A stretch of 64,000 nucleotides of DNA, taken from the NCBI RefSeq assembly GCF_014697025.1, contig NZ_JACJRC010000006.1, forward strand, positions 151,441 to 215,440, written 5' to 3'. How positions within the stretch are numbered: the first letter of the stretch is position 1; each line of letters begins with the position of its first letter. The stretch is from Alkalinema sp. FACHB-956 (GTDB lineage: Bacteria; Cyanobacteriota; Cyanobacteriia; Leptolyngbyales; Leptolyngbyaceae). Position numbers and translations under genes: made by a program. Under the pieces are notes generated by a model, which saw nothing but the letters and a program-made list of their open reading frames with translations, had not been told where the DNA came from and searched no databases. Positions 19,571-28,615 of this stretch are shown here, piece after piece.

Positions 19571-19724
19571 TGGGATGGGAGTGTGTTGAATTTGGGGTGT
19601 GGCGCGATCGCGGCCATTCTCTATCGTAGCGTTAGCAAGATCTCTGGGCGGCCAAGTTAGTAGGTAATTCTGCTTGGTAGAATGGGATCCTGCTAATTGA
19701 ACGATCGTTTCTGGAGAACACACC

Positions 19725-20456
19725 ATGGCACAGGCAACTGGGCTGGATATTGCCAGTCTTGAGGCGGAGCTATCCCAACAAAGTCCTCAAAAAATTCTGG
19801 AGCGCGCCCTGGGTTTGTTTGACAACATTTATATTTCCTTTAGTGGGGCGGAGGATGTTGTCCTGATTGACATGGCCCACAAGATCAAGAAGGATGTGAA
19901 GGTTTTTAGCCTGGATACGGGGCGGCTGCATCCTGAGACCTATCAGTTTATCGATCGGGTGCGGAAGCATTACGGAATTACGATCGAAATCATGGCTCCT
20001 GAGACTGCGAAGTTAGAGGAGTTTGTGCGGGAGAAGGGGCTGTTTAGCTTTTATGAAGATGGGCATAAGGAGTGCTGCGATATCCGCAAGGTGGAGCCGC
20101 TGCGTCGCAAGCTGAGCACGGTGGAAGCGTGGATTACGGGGCAACGGCAGGATCAGAACCCGGCGACGCGGGGCAAGGTGCCTGTGGTGCAGGTGGATAA
20201 TGGGTTTTCGACGCCGGATAATCAGTTGATTAAGTTCAATCCGTTGTCCTATTGGTCTTCGGCGGATGTGTGGATGTATATCCGGACCTATGATGTGCCG
20301 TTTAATCCGCTGCATGAGCGGGGGTTTGTCAGTATTGGTTGTGAGCCTTGTACCCGTCCGGTGCTGCCGAACCAGCATGAGCGGGAAGGCCGCTGGTGGT
20401 GGGAAGATGCGGGTAAGAAGGAATGTGGCTTACATGCGATTAACCAACAGGGTTAA
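19725..20456 (+). CDS. cysH: Assimilatory APS/PAPS reductase with Fe-S cysteine signature
   Basis: CysH reduces activated sulfate (APS or PAPS) to sulfite for cysteine synthesis, with thioredoxin as donor. The 243-residue protein shows the PP-loop type phrase [16 protein letters not shown], the substrate-binding [11 protein letters not shown], and the catalytic C-terminal ECGLH (Cys 234). It also has Cys 117-118 and Cys 206/Cys 209 (KECCDIRK and GCEPC), the CC...CxxC pattern that binds a [4Fe-4S] cluster in APS-type reductases; the PAPS-type enzymes of enterobacteria lack it. So the substrate is more likely APS, by family knowledge. The start follows GGAGA about 10 bases upstream. A hairpin lies shortly after the stop. 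Confidence 0.92.
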   Translation: MAQATGLDIASLEAELSQQSPQKILERALGLFDNIYISFSGAEDVVLIDMAHKIKKDVKVFSLDTGRLHPETYQFIDRVRKHYGITIEIMAPETAKLEEFVREKGLFSFYEDGHKECCDIRKVEPLRRKLSTVEAWITGQRQDQNPATRGKVPVVQVDNGFSTPDNQLIKFNPLSYWSSADVWMYIRTYDVPFNPLHERGFVSIGCEPCTRPVLPNQHEREGRWWWEDAGKKECGLHAINQQG

Positions 20457-20484
20457 GGGCTTGTTGGGTTAAGTCAATCTCGGG

Positions 20485-20509
20485 TTAGGCGGCTGGGTTA
20501 GCTGCCTAA
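20485..20509 (+). terminator. Probable terminator hairpin after cysH
   Basis: TTAGGCGGC (20485-20493) pairs with GCTGCCTAA (20501-20509), one mismatch allowed, across a 7-base loop. The bases after it are T-rich (GGGTTTGTTTG) rather than a pure run. Confidence 0.5.
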
Positions 20510-20542
20510 TCTTGGCGGGTTTGTTTGATCGGGTATTTGCAT

Positions 20543-20770
20543 CTAGAAAGCTTTGCGAATCTCAAAGGGTGGTTGCTTTCTAGTTGTCATAAAGTCTTCT
20601 GAGAATTGCTCTAAGCGTTCAAATAAAGATTGCCATGGCGGAGTTTGGGCCATAAGAACGATCGCATTCCCAACTTTTTTAATATAGATTTTGCTGCCTG
20701 TACTTTGAAAGTCTGCGGGAAGTCTGACAATTTGGTGAGTGCCGTCGGTACTAATTTTTGCGGTATTCAC
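20543..20770 (-). CDS. VapB/AbrB-type antitoxin, orphan
   Basis: A 75-residue protein read from GTG 20770 (VNTAKISTDGTHQIVRLP, then YIKKVGNAIVLMAQ). It looks like the VapB/VagC antitoxins of VapBC systems, whose SpoVT-AbrB fold binds operator DNA and neutralises a PIN-domain RNase. The C-terminal half (LFERLEQFSEDFM) is helical, as expected for the toxin-binding part. In a normal operon the toxin would follow on the minus strand below 20543, but only a non-coding stretch and the cysH 3' end are there, so the partner is absent. The frame extends upstream to 20890 in poor sequence. Function as an antitoxin is inferred; an orphan could be regulatory. Confidence 0.65.
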   Translation of the reverse strand: MNTAKISTDGTHQIVRLPADFQSTGSKIYIKKVGNAIVLMAQTPPWQSLFERLEQFSEDFMTTRKQPPFEIRKAF

Positions 20771-20783
20771 GGGGCAGATCCCT

Positions 20784-20909
20784 TCAAGAAAATGGATCAA
20801 GGAACATTGAAAAATTAGCTGTTTTTTCAATATGCTCGGCTGTAAATTTCGGATGAGGGAGAAATGCTTGTAAGAGCTTAATACAGCCATTGAGTGTGGT
20901 CTGTAACAT
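20784..20909 (-). CDS. Possible 41-aa protein upstream of the VapB-type antitoxin
   Basis: ATG 20909 to a stop at 20784-20786 gives MLQTTLNGCIKLLQAFLPHP followed by a helical, mixed-charge tail. The stop is 13 bases before the antitoxin's GTG, so it could be the first gene of a small operon or the remnant of a gene. No strong Shine-Dalgarno is visible and no family is recognised. Confidence 0.25.
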   Translation of the reverse strand: MLQTTLNGCIKLLQAFLPHPKFTAEHIEKTANFSMFLDPFS

Positions 20910-21034
20910 GATGTGATTACCCGTTGTAGAGTTGGCTTATTAATATTGATCTCGTCTGTTAGTCGTAGCGACTTGCTTGACTCTTACGAATCATCATTTT
21001 TCCAGTTGTTAGTTCCAATTATTAGCTTGATATC

Positions 21035-21940
21035 TTATCCTCGAAAAGACTGTATTGCTACGGCTATAGCCTGTTGAAGATCGCTAGAATGGATCCAGCC
21101 AACAAAAGCAGCATATTCACACTTGCCGTAGTGATTAGCAATAAAAACATGATTGACACCGACGACATTAGTCCAAGTTCGGATGCTAGTGCCATCAGTG
21201 AAAGAAAAAATAGGTTTTGATCTGGGAAAGTCTTTTTCACTAGCATCCGTAATTCCGGGTACGGATCTAAAATGTTCGATCAACTTTGAGATCAAATTGT
21301 CTTCTGGTGCAGGGAGTGGTTGTCTGGGTTGTGACCAAAATTCTTGAATCACTTTAACAACTGCGGCGTGGGTTCTCAGTGCAGGATGACTGACCCCATC
21401 TAAACGAATGAAATGCGCATGTTTAAGCTTAGTAGACTCAATTGTGACGGTGCCGTCATCTCCTCCACTGGTATTTCCAGCAATCACTAATGTAGGAATT
21501 TGAGCGGTAATCTGCTCGGCTAGAATGCGGCGATTTTGACCCAAATACTTTGCCATACCAATTCCCCAGCCAAAGGGATCAATAATTCTTGCTAAGTCTG
21601 CTCCGCCAATAGGGGAACCTAATAACACTAGAGATTCACAGCGTTCCCACCAATCTGGATGTCTGGATAATACTTCTACCCAAAGCACACCACCGAGAGA
21701 GGTTGCAATGATTCGAATAGGGATGCCCGGATATTGTAGCAATGCTTGTTCGGCAATTTGCTCAAGTTTGCCAATCAGAGGTTCAATTTCAAAGTGAGTT
21801 TGAATGAAACCAAGGCTTGGGGCAACCACGTAAGACTGCGGTGGAGCTACTGTGTGGGCTAAGCTTCCCATCGCTCTGTTGTTGTCTGTCATTCCATGTT
21901 GAGAAAACAATATGAGCTTGATGTGATTCGATGAGGCCAT
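21035..21940 (-). CDS. Alpha/beta hydrolase (lipase/esterase-like)
   Basis: A 301-residue hydrolase-type protein. The nucleophile elbow is TSLGG in IIATSLGGVLWVE, a variant of GxSxG. Later landmarks are an Asp-rich turn (NTSGGDDGTV) and a His in GVSHPALRTH, fitting a Ser-Asp-His triad. The last third, with a conserved NHVFIANHYG and IHSSDLQ, is not a usual lid. No signal peptide is present. The function is inferred from the fold signature only; the substrate is unknown. It stands between the antitoxin and the 72-aa gene, on the same strand as both. Confidence 0.7.
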   Translation of the reverse strand: MASSNHIKLILFSQHGMTDNNRAMGSLAHTVAPPQSYVVAPSLGFIQTHFEIEPLIGKLEQIAEQALLQYPGIPIRIIATSLGGVLWVEVLSRHPDWWERCESLVLLGSPIGGADLARIIDPFGWGIGMAKYLGQNRRILAEQITAQIPTLVIAGNTSGGDDGTVTIESTKLKHAHFIRLDGVSHPALRTHAAVVKVIQEFWSQPRQPLPAPEDNLISKLIEHFRSVPGITDASEKDFPRSKPIFSFTDGTSIRTWTNVVGVNHVFIANHYGKCEYAAFVGWIHSSDLQQAIAVAIQSFRG

Positions 21941-22083
21941 AATTGGACTTTATGTTACTTAACACACAATCCTAGCAACGAAATTATACGAAAAGTTTCC
22001 GTATATCCCCTTGATTGAGTAGATGTCCTGAAGCTTGCTGTTAGACAACTAACCAAAGCTACAGGACTCTTACGCTTAAACCA

Positions 22084-22302
22084 TTACCGCTGCCGTTCGC
22101 GACTAAGAATGCTGATGTATTGCCCGTCGGAATGCACGATCTTCATCGGTTGACTCCAGTGAATTCGATCGGCGATCCGATGCGCATGGAATTGATTAAT
22201 TGTATCCTGTACGAATTCTTTGTGACCGATTAAGTGGATCTGTAAGCGTTGTTTCTCATGTTGAACTTCACGATCGCTGCGATCGCTAGACCCTTTCGCC
22301 AT
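22084..22302 (-). CDS. Hypothetical small protein, 72 aa
   Basis: MAKGSSDRSDREVQHEKQRL and a continuation with GHKEFVQDTINQFH and the ending GQYISILSRERQR. GGAGAAG upstream of ATG 22302 gives a convincing start. No membrane segment or known motif is seen. A longer frame through the repeat element to 22470 has no independent support. The repeat element lies just upstream, so it could form part of this gene's leader. Confidence 0.6.
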   Translation of the reverse strand: MAKGSSDRSDREVQHEKQRLQIHLIGHKEFVQDTINQFHAHRIADRIHWSQPMKIVHSDGQYISILSRERQR

Positions 22303-22332
22303 AATTGAGCTTCTCCTGTTGTGAGTGGGTAA

Positions 22333-22559
22333 GAAGCCCAAAAATTTAGAGCCACCCCGTTTGACATCACAAACAAGAGTGGCTCGATCGAATGTTAAAA
22401 TTCTCAACAAGCCTCCTTGCTGCTTACTCAGCGAGGGGGAATAGCTACCCAGAGTTGTTTGCCGCAACAAAGGGTAGTGCCCTAAATTTTTGGATCCCAG
22501 CGACTCCGTGCTTCATGCCGTACCGTCAATCGTAAGCCCAACTGAAAGAAGGATGTCCA
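22333..22559 (-). repeat. Structured repeat element, copy A (inverted relative to copy B at 63.7 kb)
   Basis: This stretch, read on the minus strand, matches 63630-63843 on the plus strand over most of its length, with one indel-rich block near its left end. Its core has complementary 12-base arms (CTAAATTTTTGG and CCAAAAATTTAG, at 22482-22493 and 22338-22349). Between them are two hairpins: CTACCC/GGGTAG, and GAGCCAC/GTGGCTC. Between the hairpins is AAGGAGG (22412-22418) followed after 4 bases by TTG at 22407. Homology extends outside the arms on one side to TGGACATCC. It is either a MITE-like insertion or a structured leader RNA; both are inference. It precedes the 72-aa gene and stands about 200 bases from the divergent NACHT gene. 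Confidence 0.8.
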
Positions 22560-22756
22560 CGGATTCGCTATGACAGAACAGCCTACGGAGAAACCCAGGT
22601 AAAGTCAAGCCCATTGGGAAAACTTTACGAAACACAACCTAGGTTTACAGACATCGCATCGATCGTTCCAGTACGGTTTATTCGTCTCGATCGGGAATGG
22701 AGAAATTAATATTTCCTTGGTTATAGTTTAGGCATTAGGAAAATTTGCCAAACTGA

Positions 22757-25700
22757 ATGAATGGGTTGGCTGGAAATGCGGCAATGAAGCAAGAACAAGG
22801 GGTAATGGGGCGCGGGGCAAAACAGAGTCTGAGGAACCCTTGGACATTGCAGCGCTGGCAACGAGTCATGGTTCAGTGGGTTCTGAGTGGGCTGTTGGTG
22901 GTTCTCGTTGCAGGGCCGATCGTAGCTCAATCCCCTGCGCCGCAATCCCGTGAGGCACTGATTCAACGCATTCAAGACCAAGCGAAGCGAGATTTGGAGG
23001 TGGGGCGTACCCAGCGTCCGGAGGATGTGCGGAAGCTCTTTGCGGAGGAAGCGAAACAAGCTGGACTGCCGACTAACGAAATTGATAAGACCTATGATGA
23101 AGCCTACGCCAAAGCCAAGGATGAGAAGGAAACAGATCCCAACGAAGTCACCAAAGTTTTGAAAGATTGGCGGGGTTGGTTAGCGGTTGTTGTTCTGTCT
23201 GCTGTTTTCGCATCGTTTAAGGATACAGTAACTGAAACCATCAAAAAGATTTCAACAGCAATCAACACCTGGATTTATCAACGGTTTTCAGGGACGCGGC
23301 TGTTTTGGAATGTAGCGTTGGAAAAGTACCGCAAGGCGCTGTTAGTGAAGCACCGGGAACTGAAGATTCCCTTTCGGCCTAATCGACCGCTGCAACTGGG
23401 AGAAATCTATGTGCCGCTCAAAGTGGCGGGCGATCGCAGCAATGAGAAAGTTGAAGCTTTGCAGGCTGTGCGAGAGCATCGACGGCTGATGGTGAAAGGG
23501 GCACCCGGCTCCGGAAAAACGATGTTGCTGAAGTATTTAGCCCTGAGTTATGCCGAAGGACGGCTGCGGTTGTCGGGGAATCCGATCGTGATTTTGTTGG
23601 AGCTGTATCGGCTGAACAGTGGGGCAGAAATGTTACCGCTGTTGCTGGAGGCATTGAAGCGGGACGATTTTCCCAATGGGGAGAAATTTTTGCAGCAGGC
23701 TTTGGAAAAAGGCAATGTCTTGCTGCTGCTGGATGGGTTGGATGAGGTAAATAGTTCCAATCGGGTGTCGGTTGTTCAGCGGATTCGGGATTTTCTGGAT
23801 CAGCATGAACAGTGTGGCGTGGTGATTACCTGTCGCACACAGATCTATCAGAATGAGTTCGATCCGGTGGTGAATCGCACCCTTGAGGTGGTGGAGTTTA
23901 CCGATGCGCAGATTCAGCAGTTTTTGCGGCCTTGGCGATCGGAAATGCCCCCAGAAAAGTCGGTGGAGCAGTTGTTACAAGCATTGACCGATCGACCGCG
24001 AATCAAGGAACTAGCGCGCAATCCGTTGCTGCTGACGATGATTGCCTATTTGTACTGCGATACCCCGTTTGTGTTACCCCATTCCCGATCGGAGTTTTAT
24101 CGGGAATCGACACGCTGGTTATTGGAACTGTGGGATGGGTCGCGGCAAACGCCCAATCATTACAAGGGGTTTACCAAAGGATTGGTGTTGCAGCATCTAG
24201 CGCTGTTTGCCCAGGATCAGACGGGAACCCAGGGCGATCGTAAGACCTTGGATTTTCGGGCCGTGATGGCGCAGATTAAGGCTGTGCTGCCGGGATTGAA
24301 TCTCGATGGGGAGAAAGATGCCACTGCAATTTTGGATGAGATTGTGGAGCGGAGTGGCCTGCTGTTGCGGATTGATGGGGGAGCACGCTATCAGTTTAGC
24401 CATTTGACGTTGCAGGAGTATTTTGCGGCAGCGGAACTGGTGGATAAGCCCCAGGAGCTAGTGCGGCGGTTTGAGGCGGATATGGTGGCTTGGCGAGAGG
24501 TGGTGAAGCTGTGGTGTGGGCTGGCCAATGAAAGTACGGAGGTGATTCGGCGGGTTTATGCTTTGCAACCCGTGATGGCCTTGGAGTGTTTGGCAGATGC
24601 CCAAAATGTGGAAGCAATGTTGGCAGATGAGATCATCACTAACTTGAAGGGAGCTTTAGGACAAGGGGATGCGGAGATCGAACGAGCTTTTGGAGCTGTA
24701 GCAGCAGATACACGACCTCGTGGCTTGGCAGTATTTGAGTTTTTTCAGCAACAACTTGCCAATACTCCTGCCCAAGGGACTCAGTGGCAGGCGACTGCGA
24801 ATGCATTATCGTTTACCAATTTGCCCAAAGCAACCCGTGTTTTACTAGACCAAGTGGAGAGAACCGATAGCATTTGGGTTCCTTTGGTGCGGATGGGCGA
24901 TGTTGCAGTACCCGAAATTGTCAAATTTGCGGCAGCGGCTACGGGAAGGGATGCCATTTCAGCAGTACATTGTTTAATCCTGATCAATACAACGGATGCG
25001 ATCAAGGTGTTAGTCCCGTTGCTTTGGCATGAAGACGAAGCAATCCTAGGACTGGTCACTTGGTATTTGGCTGAGGTTATGGTTTTACCATCGGTGCAGG
25101 AAACCTTGCGAAACTATGGGCAGAATGAAATATTGAGCACACCTGTGCTAGCACGAATGAAGTTGATTTTTTTTGAGCATCCGGCGGCAGAGTTGGGGCG
25201 GTTGGATTGGGTGTGGGCACCGTTTTTGGAGCCGAAACATTCGCAGTTGCCTGCTATTGCTGGACGGGTGGCCTATCTGATGACGCAGTTGCCCATACCG
25301 CAGACGTTATCCAAACTTGACCCGCGCTTGGTCATTCCAGTTTGTACCATTGCACTCGCAGATCAGATTCAGAAACCCATTACGTTAACGCCCCGCTCCC
25401 AGTCTGGCTGGTACACCTTGCTGCACAGCCTGGAACCGGAAATCCAAAAACAGTTGGTAGAGCGCCTCAACCAAGAACGTCGGCCCACAACTCAGGATTG
25501 GCGAGATACGTTCAAGAAGCTGACCTATCGCTTCCAAACCAGTTGGCATTATCGAGTCGTATTAGCCATTGCATTTTCAGCATCTTTGGGAGCCATGACT
25601 GAAAGTGTTTATCTACCCTTTCAAAATAAAGAAGCTTGGACAAGCTGGTTACTTGGTTTACCAATCATTGTGATTGTGGATACGTGGGTTTTCCTGTGGC

Positions 25701-26443
25701 AAGGCATCGCAAAAACTCCTGATGAACAACAAAGATTAGACAACGATCTTCTACTGCAATTCGGTATATTTGGCTGGCTGACATTTTGGCAAAAGCTTCG
25801 GCAATTGATTAAAGATCGATCTGTTTGGGAGGGGATAGAACCTCTTTGCCAAGTTTTAATGAGTGAGCAAGCTTTCGCTTTCGCTTTCGCTGTCGCTTTC
25901 GCTGGCGCTTTCGCTGTCGCTTTCGCTGGCGCTTTCGCTGTCGCTGTCGCTGGCGCTGTCGCTGGCGCTTTCGCTTTCGCTTTCGCTGGCGCTGTCGCTG
26001 TCGCTGTCGCTGTCGCTGGCGCTGGCGCTGTCGCTGTCGCTGTCGCTGTCGCTTTTGCTTTTGCTTTCGCTTTTGCTGGCGCAGTCGCTTTCGCTGGAGC
26101 TGTCGCTGGCGCTTTCGCTGTCGCTGGCGCTGTCGCTGGAGCTGTCGCTGTCGCTATCGCTATCGCTGGCGCTGGTATTGGCTTTTGGTTCCGAGCTAAG
26201 GAGAAACCTGATTCCCGTCGCTACTGGGCCATTCTTGCCTACCCTTTCTTTTGTGCAGGGCCACTGGTTCTGCTCTATGGTTCCCTGGGGCTTCACAACT
26301 GGTTCCCTTGGCCTACCATAGCTCTGATCTGGGGCACCGTCTTTGCAGTCTGCACCGTGCTTTGGCAGTGGGGCAAATGGCAAGAACGCAAAGCCCGCAA
26401 TCCCCTCCAAGGCATTTTGCCAGAGCACTATCGCCCCCAGTAG
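22757..26443 (+). CDS. NACHT-domain NTPase with membrane-facing Ala-X repeat segment
   Basis: A 1228-residue NLR-like protein. Near the N-terminus there are hydrophobic stretches (about 38-57, signal or TM helix; about 136-152, TM). The NACHT core has Walker A GAPGSGKT (248-255), Walker [12 protein letters not shown] (321-331), TCRT soon after, and [12 protein letters not shown] (547-558), typical of bacterial NACHT winged-helix regions. A helical repeat-like region follows, then TM-like segments (from about 935). Residues 1039-1140 alternate Ala with Phe, Val, Gly or Ile; more hydrophobic segments and a short basic end follow. NACHT proteins in bacteria often act in antiphage defence or signalling; the role here is inferred. 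The start at ATG 22757 has only a weak upstream signal; ATG 22784 and 22805 are alternatives. Confidence 0.85.
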   Translation: MNGLAGNAAMKQEQGVMGRGAKQSLRNPWTLQRWQRVMVQWVLSGLLVVLVAGPIVAQSPAPQSREALIQRIQDQAKRDLEVGRTQRPEDVRKLFAEEAKQAGLPTNEIDKTYDEAYAKAKDEKETDPNEVTKVLKDWRGWLAVVVLSAVFASFKDTVTETIKKISTAINTWIYQRFSGTRLFWNVALEKYRKALLVKHRELKIPFRPNRPLQLGEIYVPLKVAGDRSNEKVEALQAVREHRRLMVKGAPGSGKTMLLKYLALSYAEGRLRLSGNPIVILLELYRLNSGAEMLPLLLEALKRDDFPNGEKFLQQALEKGNVLLLLDGLDEVNSSNRVSVVQRIRDFLDQHEQCGVVITCRTQIYQNEFDPVVNRTLEVVEFTDAQIQQFLRPWRSEMPPEKSVEQLLQALTDRPRIKELARNPLLLTMIAYLYCDTPFVLPHSRSEFYRESTRWLLELWDGSRQTPNHYKGFTKGLVLQHLALFAQDQTGTQGDRKTLDFRAVMAQIKAVLPGLNLDGEKDATAILDEIVERSGLLLRIDGGARYQFSHLTLQEYFAAAELVDKPQELVRRFEADMVAWREVVKLWCGLANESTEVIRRVYALQPVMALECLADAQNVEAMLADEIITNLKGALGQGDAEIERAFGAVAADTRPRGLAVFEFFQQQLANTPAQGTQWQATANALSFTNLPKATRVLLDQVERTDSIWVPLVRMGDVAVPEIVKFAAAATGRDAISAVHCLILINTTDAIKVLVPLLWHEDEAILGLVTWYLAEVMVLPSVQETLRNYGQNEILSTPVLARMKLIFFEHPAAELGRLDWVWAPFLEPKHSQLPAIAGRVAYLMTQLPIPQTLSKLDPRLVIPVCTIALADQIQKPITLTPRSQSGWYTLLHSLEPEIQKQLVERLNQERRPTTQDWRDTFKKLTYRFQTSWHYRVVLAIAFSASLGAMTESVYLPFQNKEAWTSWLLGLPIIVIVDTWVFLWQGIAKTPDEQQRLDNDLLLQFGIFGWLTFWQKLRQLIKDRSVWEGIEPLCQVLMSEQAFAFAFAVAFAGAFAVAFAGAFAVAVAGAVAGAFAFAFAGAVAVAVAVAGAGAVAVAVAVAFAFAFAFAGAVAFAGAVAGAFAVAGAVAGAVAVAIAIAGAGIGFWFRAKEKPDSRRYWAILAYPFFCAGPLVLLYGSLGLHNWFPWPTIALIWGTVFAVCTVLWQWGKWQERKARNPLQGILPEHYRPQ
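25871..26176. repeat. Degenerate hexanucleotide repeat array (GCTnnC)n inside the NACHT gene
   Basis: About 51 hexamer units of the form GCT followed by TTC, GTC, GGC or similar, 306 bases in all. In the coding frame every second residue is Ala. In other frames it gives Leu-Ser and, on the minus strand, Ser-Asp/Glu repeats; these are shadows. Units differ by single bases, so it probably grew by slippage or unequal exchange. Confidence 0.95.
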
Positions 26444-26578
26444 GCTGAGTTCCGTGGCCTATCTCTGCGCCCAGTGCTTTCCCAAGCCAGATCAGAAAGC
26501 AGCATAAGCTATCCACTAGTTAGCCTATATTCCCAGCAGAAATAGAAATATCCATTCTGCGTTGGGAGCACCCCTAAA

Positions 26579-27358
26579 ATGGCATCAAGCTTTCTAGGAT
26601 TTGCCTTCGGCTTAATCGGCCTCCTTCTCCTGTCCCTGCTCGGCTTTGCAGGCATCCAATGGCTCAACCTGCCGATCGGCAGCTTAGTCGATTGGGTTTT
26701 AGGCGGTGCCATCTTCTGGTGGTTGCTCGTCATCGTCACCGTCCCCTGGAACATCCACTTCCAAGCCAAAGAAATCCTCGCCGAAGCCGCCCTCTCCGAA
26801 GAACGCGACATCCCGATCGACCCCAAACAAATCCGCTACACCCAAACCATCGCCCACCGCGCCCTCCTCCTCGCCCTCGCCCTCCACATCGCCTCCGCCC
26901 TCGGCCTCTACATCCTCTCCGCCCTCGGCATCAGCGCCATCGGCTACATCGCCTCCATCGCCGCCCTCCTCCTCACCGGACTGCGCCCCGCGATCGAAGC
27001 CTACCGCTACTTCATCAACCGCCTCAGCCTCATTCGCAAAAACCTCGCCTACCCCCGCGAAGACGTCGCCGAACTGCGATCGCGCCTCACCCAACTCGAA
27101 GAAACCAGCCAACGCCTCGACAAATTTCTCGATCTCGAAGCCCCCAACTCCTGGGCCGCCAACCAACAACACAGCCTCGAAACCCTCTCCCGCCGCATCG
27201 CAGACCTCACCGCGCACCTTGAAGCCCTCCAAGCCACCAACGATCGCGACCACGATCGACTCTCCCGCGAAGCCCGCCAAGCCATCTCCCAACTCAGCGA
27301 AGACAGCCAATTCCTCGACCACATCCGCGAAATCATTCGCTTCTTCAAATCCGCCTAA
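26579..27358 (+). CDS. Membrane protein with C-terminal coiled coil
   Basis: A 259-residue protein. Four hydrophobic segments occur at about 5-27, 38-56, 93-115 and 118-138, and the last ~100 residues are a Leu/Glu/Arg/Asp-rich coiled coil (about 155-255) with heptad-like spacing. A charged stretch lies between the second and third helices. No named family is recognised with confidence. The coding sequence is strongly biased to C at third positions, so several out-of-frame ORFs run through it. It follows the NACHT gene by 135 bases on the same strand and may be co-transcribed; a link in function is not proven. Confidence 0.7.
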   Translation: MASSFLGFAFGLIGLLLLSLLGFAGIQWLNLPIGSLVDWVLGGAIFWWLLVIVTVPWNIHFQAKEILAEAALSEERDIPIDPKQIRYTQTIAHRALLLALALHIASALGLYILSALGISAIGYIASIAALLLTGLRPAIEAYRYFINRLSLIRKNLAYPREDVAELRSRLTQLEETSQRLDKFLDLEAPNSWAANQQHSLETLSRRIADLTAHLEALQATNDRDHDRLSREARQAISQLSEDSQFLDHIREIIRFFKSA

Positions 27359-27500
27359 TTCCGCCGAATTCCCCACCTACCCGATCGCCCATCCAAACAC
27401 AAAAATACCCTGAAAAAACAGACCCATCCGCCCGTCTTCCCAAGGCATTTCATCCAACAAATAACAATTAATGAGGACAATGAGAACAACGACCCAAACA

Positions 27501-28454
27501 CTACAGCATCGATAACTCGCCATCCACCTCTAGCCGTTTGAACTCCCCGATCGCAATAAACCGATCGGACAATTCATCCGCCACACTGGGGGAAATCCAA
27601 CCCATTTGCTTCAGCAGATGGATCGCCACCGCATACTTGGCCCGCTTAGCCCCATCGATCGCCTTAATTGCTAAACCCATACCTTCGCCAATGCGGCCCA
27701 CACACTGAACGCCCTCCGCCCCCGACTTACTGACCAACTCGCCATTCGTCAGCCGCATCAGCTCAGTATCAAACTCGCCGCTCCCAGCCACCAGATCAGG
27801 GTAATGGGTCATCGCCCGCAGGATCCGCTCTAGCTCCAAACTCTCCCCAGACGCCAACTGCGCATACAGCCACGCCATCTGCCGCAACTGCATAAAATAG
27901 GTCGGAGCCCCACAGTCATCCCGCGCCACAATAAACTCCGCAGGTGGAATTTTCAGCAAATCCGCCACCTTATTCAGAATCAACTGCTGCACCGGATGGT
28001 TGCGCTGCAAATAACCCGACGTCGGCACACTCAACTGCTTCGCCGCCGCCAACATCCCCGCATGTTTGCCAGAACAATTGTACTCTAGTGGACTCGTTTT
28101 ACCCGCAGGAATCGGGCATTGCAACGCCGAAGGGTCAATATCCGCCCGCCACAGCACATTAAACACCTGGCGCGTCTGCTCAATCAGCCCCCGATGGGAA
28201 CTACAAATTACCGCAATATCCCGATCGCTCAAGCCAAACCGCTCCACCGTACCCGTTGACGTCACACAGAGCGCTTGGAAGGGTTTCAGAGACGATCGGA
28301 CAAAACTTTCTAGTTCAGATTGGCCCGCCACCAACAGCACCCGTCCGCGATCGTCACAGACCGTGGCATGGACATGGTGTACCGACTCAACAATGCCCTC
28401 CCGCAGCAGCTTAACGTCGAGTTCTGCGGTTTCTGTTTTTCTTCCTCTAGTCAT
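27501..28454 (-). CDS. Asparaginase (cyanobacterial asparaginase II-like family)
   Basis: A 317-residue protein of the asparaginase II-like family, expected to hydrolyse asparagine to aspartate and ammonia. The recognisable phrases are ESVHHVHATVCDDRGRVL, SSLKPFQALCV, CSSHRGL and NCSGKHAGMLAAAK, VARDDCGAPTYF, LVAGSGEFDT and KSGAEGVQCVGR. The length and layout fit a full-length member. The start at 28454 gives a 20-residue lead before the conserved part; a shorter start is possible. It is convergent with the coiled-coil membrane protein, with about 140 bases between them. Confidence 0.85.
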   Translation of the reverse strand: MTRGRKTETAELDVKLLREGIVESVHHVHATVCDDRGRVLLVAGQSELESFVRSSLKPFQALCVTSTGTVERFGLSDRDIAVICSSHRGLIEQTRQVFNVLWRADIDPSALQCPIPAGKTSPLEYNCSGKHAGMLAAAKQLSVPTSGYLQRNHPVQQLILNKVADLLKIPPAEFIVARDDCGAPTYFMQLRQMAWLYAQLASGESLELERILRAMTHYPDLVAGSGEFDTELMRLTNGELVSKSGAEGVQCVGRIGEGMGLAIKAIDGAKRAKYAVAIHLLKQMGWISPSVADELSDRFIAIGEFKRLEVDGELSML

Positions 28455-28615
28455 CGGTACCAGCTACAACCAGCTAAATTGTGGGACGATCGTGGTACAA
28501 AACTGCACCACTACAAATTAGAAACGAAGATCGTGACCTTCCTGCAGAACTACGGTTTAATTTCCCTTTCTAGGTTCACCAATCTTCATCGAACGTTGAA
28601 AAGCCGAGACACAGC

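Noticed and set aside
18656..19726. Minus-strand 356-codon ORF opposite the serine hydrolase
   Set aside because: It is rich in His, Arg and Ile with no start signal and lies over the catalytic motifs of the plus-strand gene.
22333..22559. Retron-type ncRNA or IscB/OMEGA-type RNA for the structured element
   Set aside because: The 12-base arms resemble retron a1/a2, but there is no reverse transcriptase or IscB/TnpB gene beside either copy.
25856..26428. Minus-strand 190-codon ORF rich in Ser-Asp/Glu
   Set aside because: It is the reverse reading of the Ala-X hexamer array in the NACHT gene; the repeat keeps several frames open, and the rest has no protein-like signal.
26659..27413. Additional plus and minus ORFs through the coiled-coil membrane gene
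   Set aside because: They exist because the real gene's third positions are almost all C; their compositions (runs of Pro/Arg, Pro/Ser, Gly/Glu) are not protein-like.
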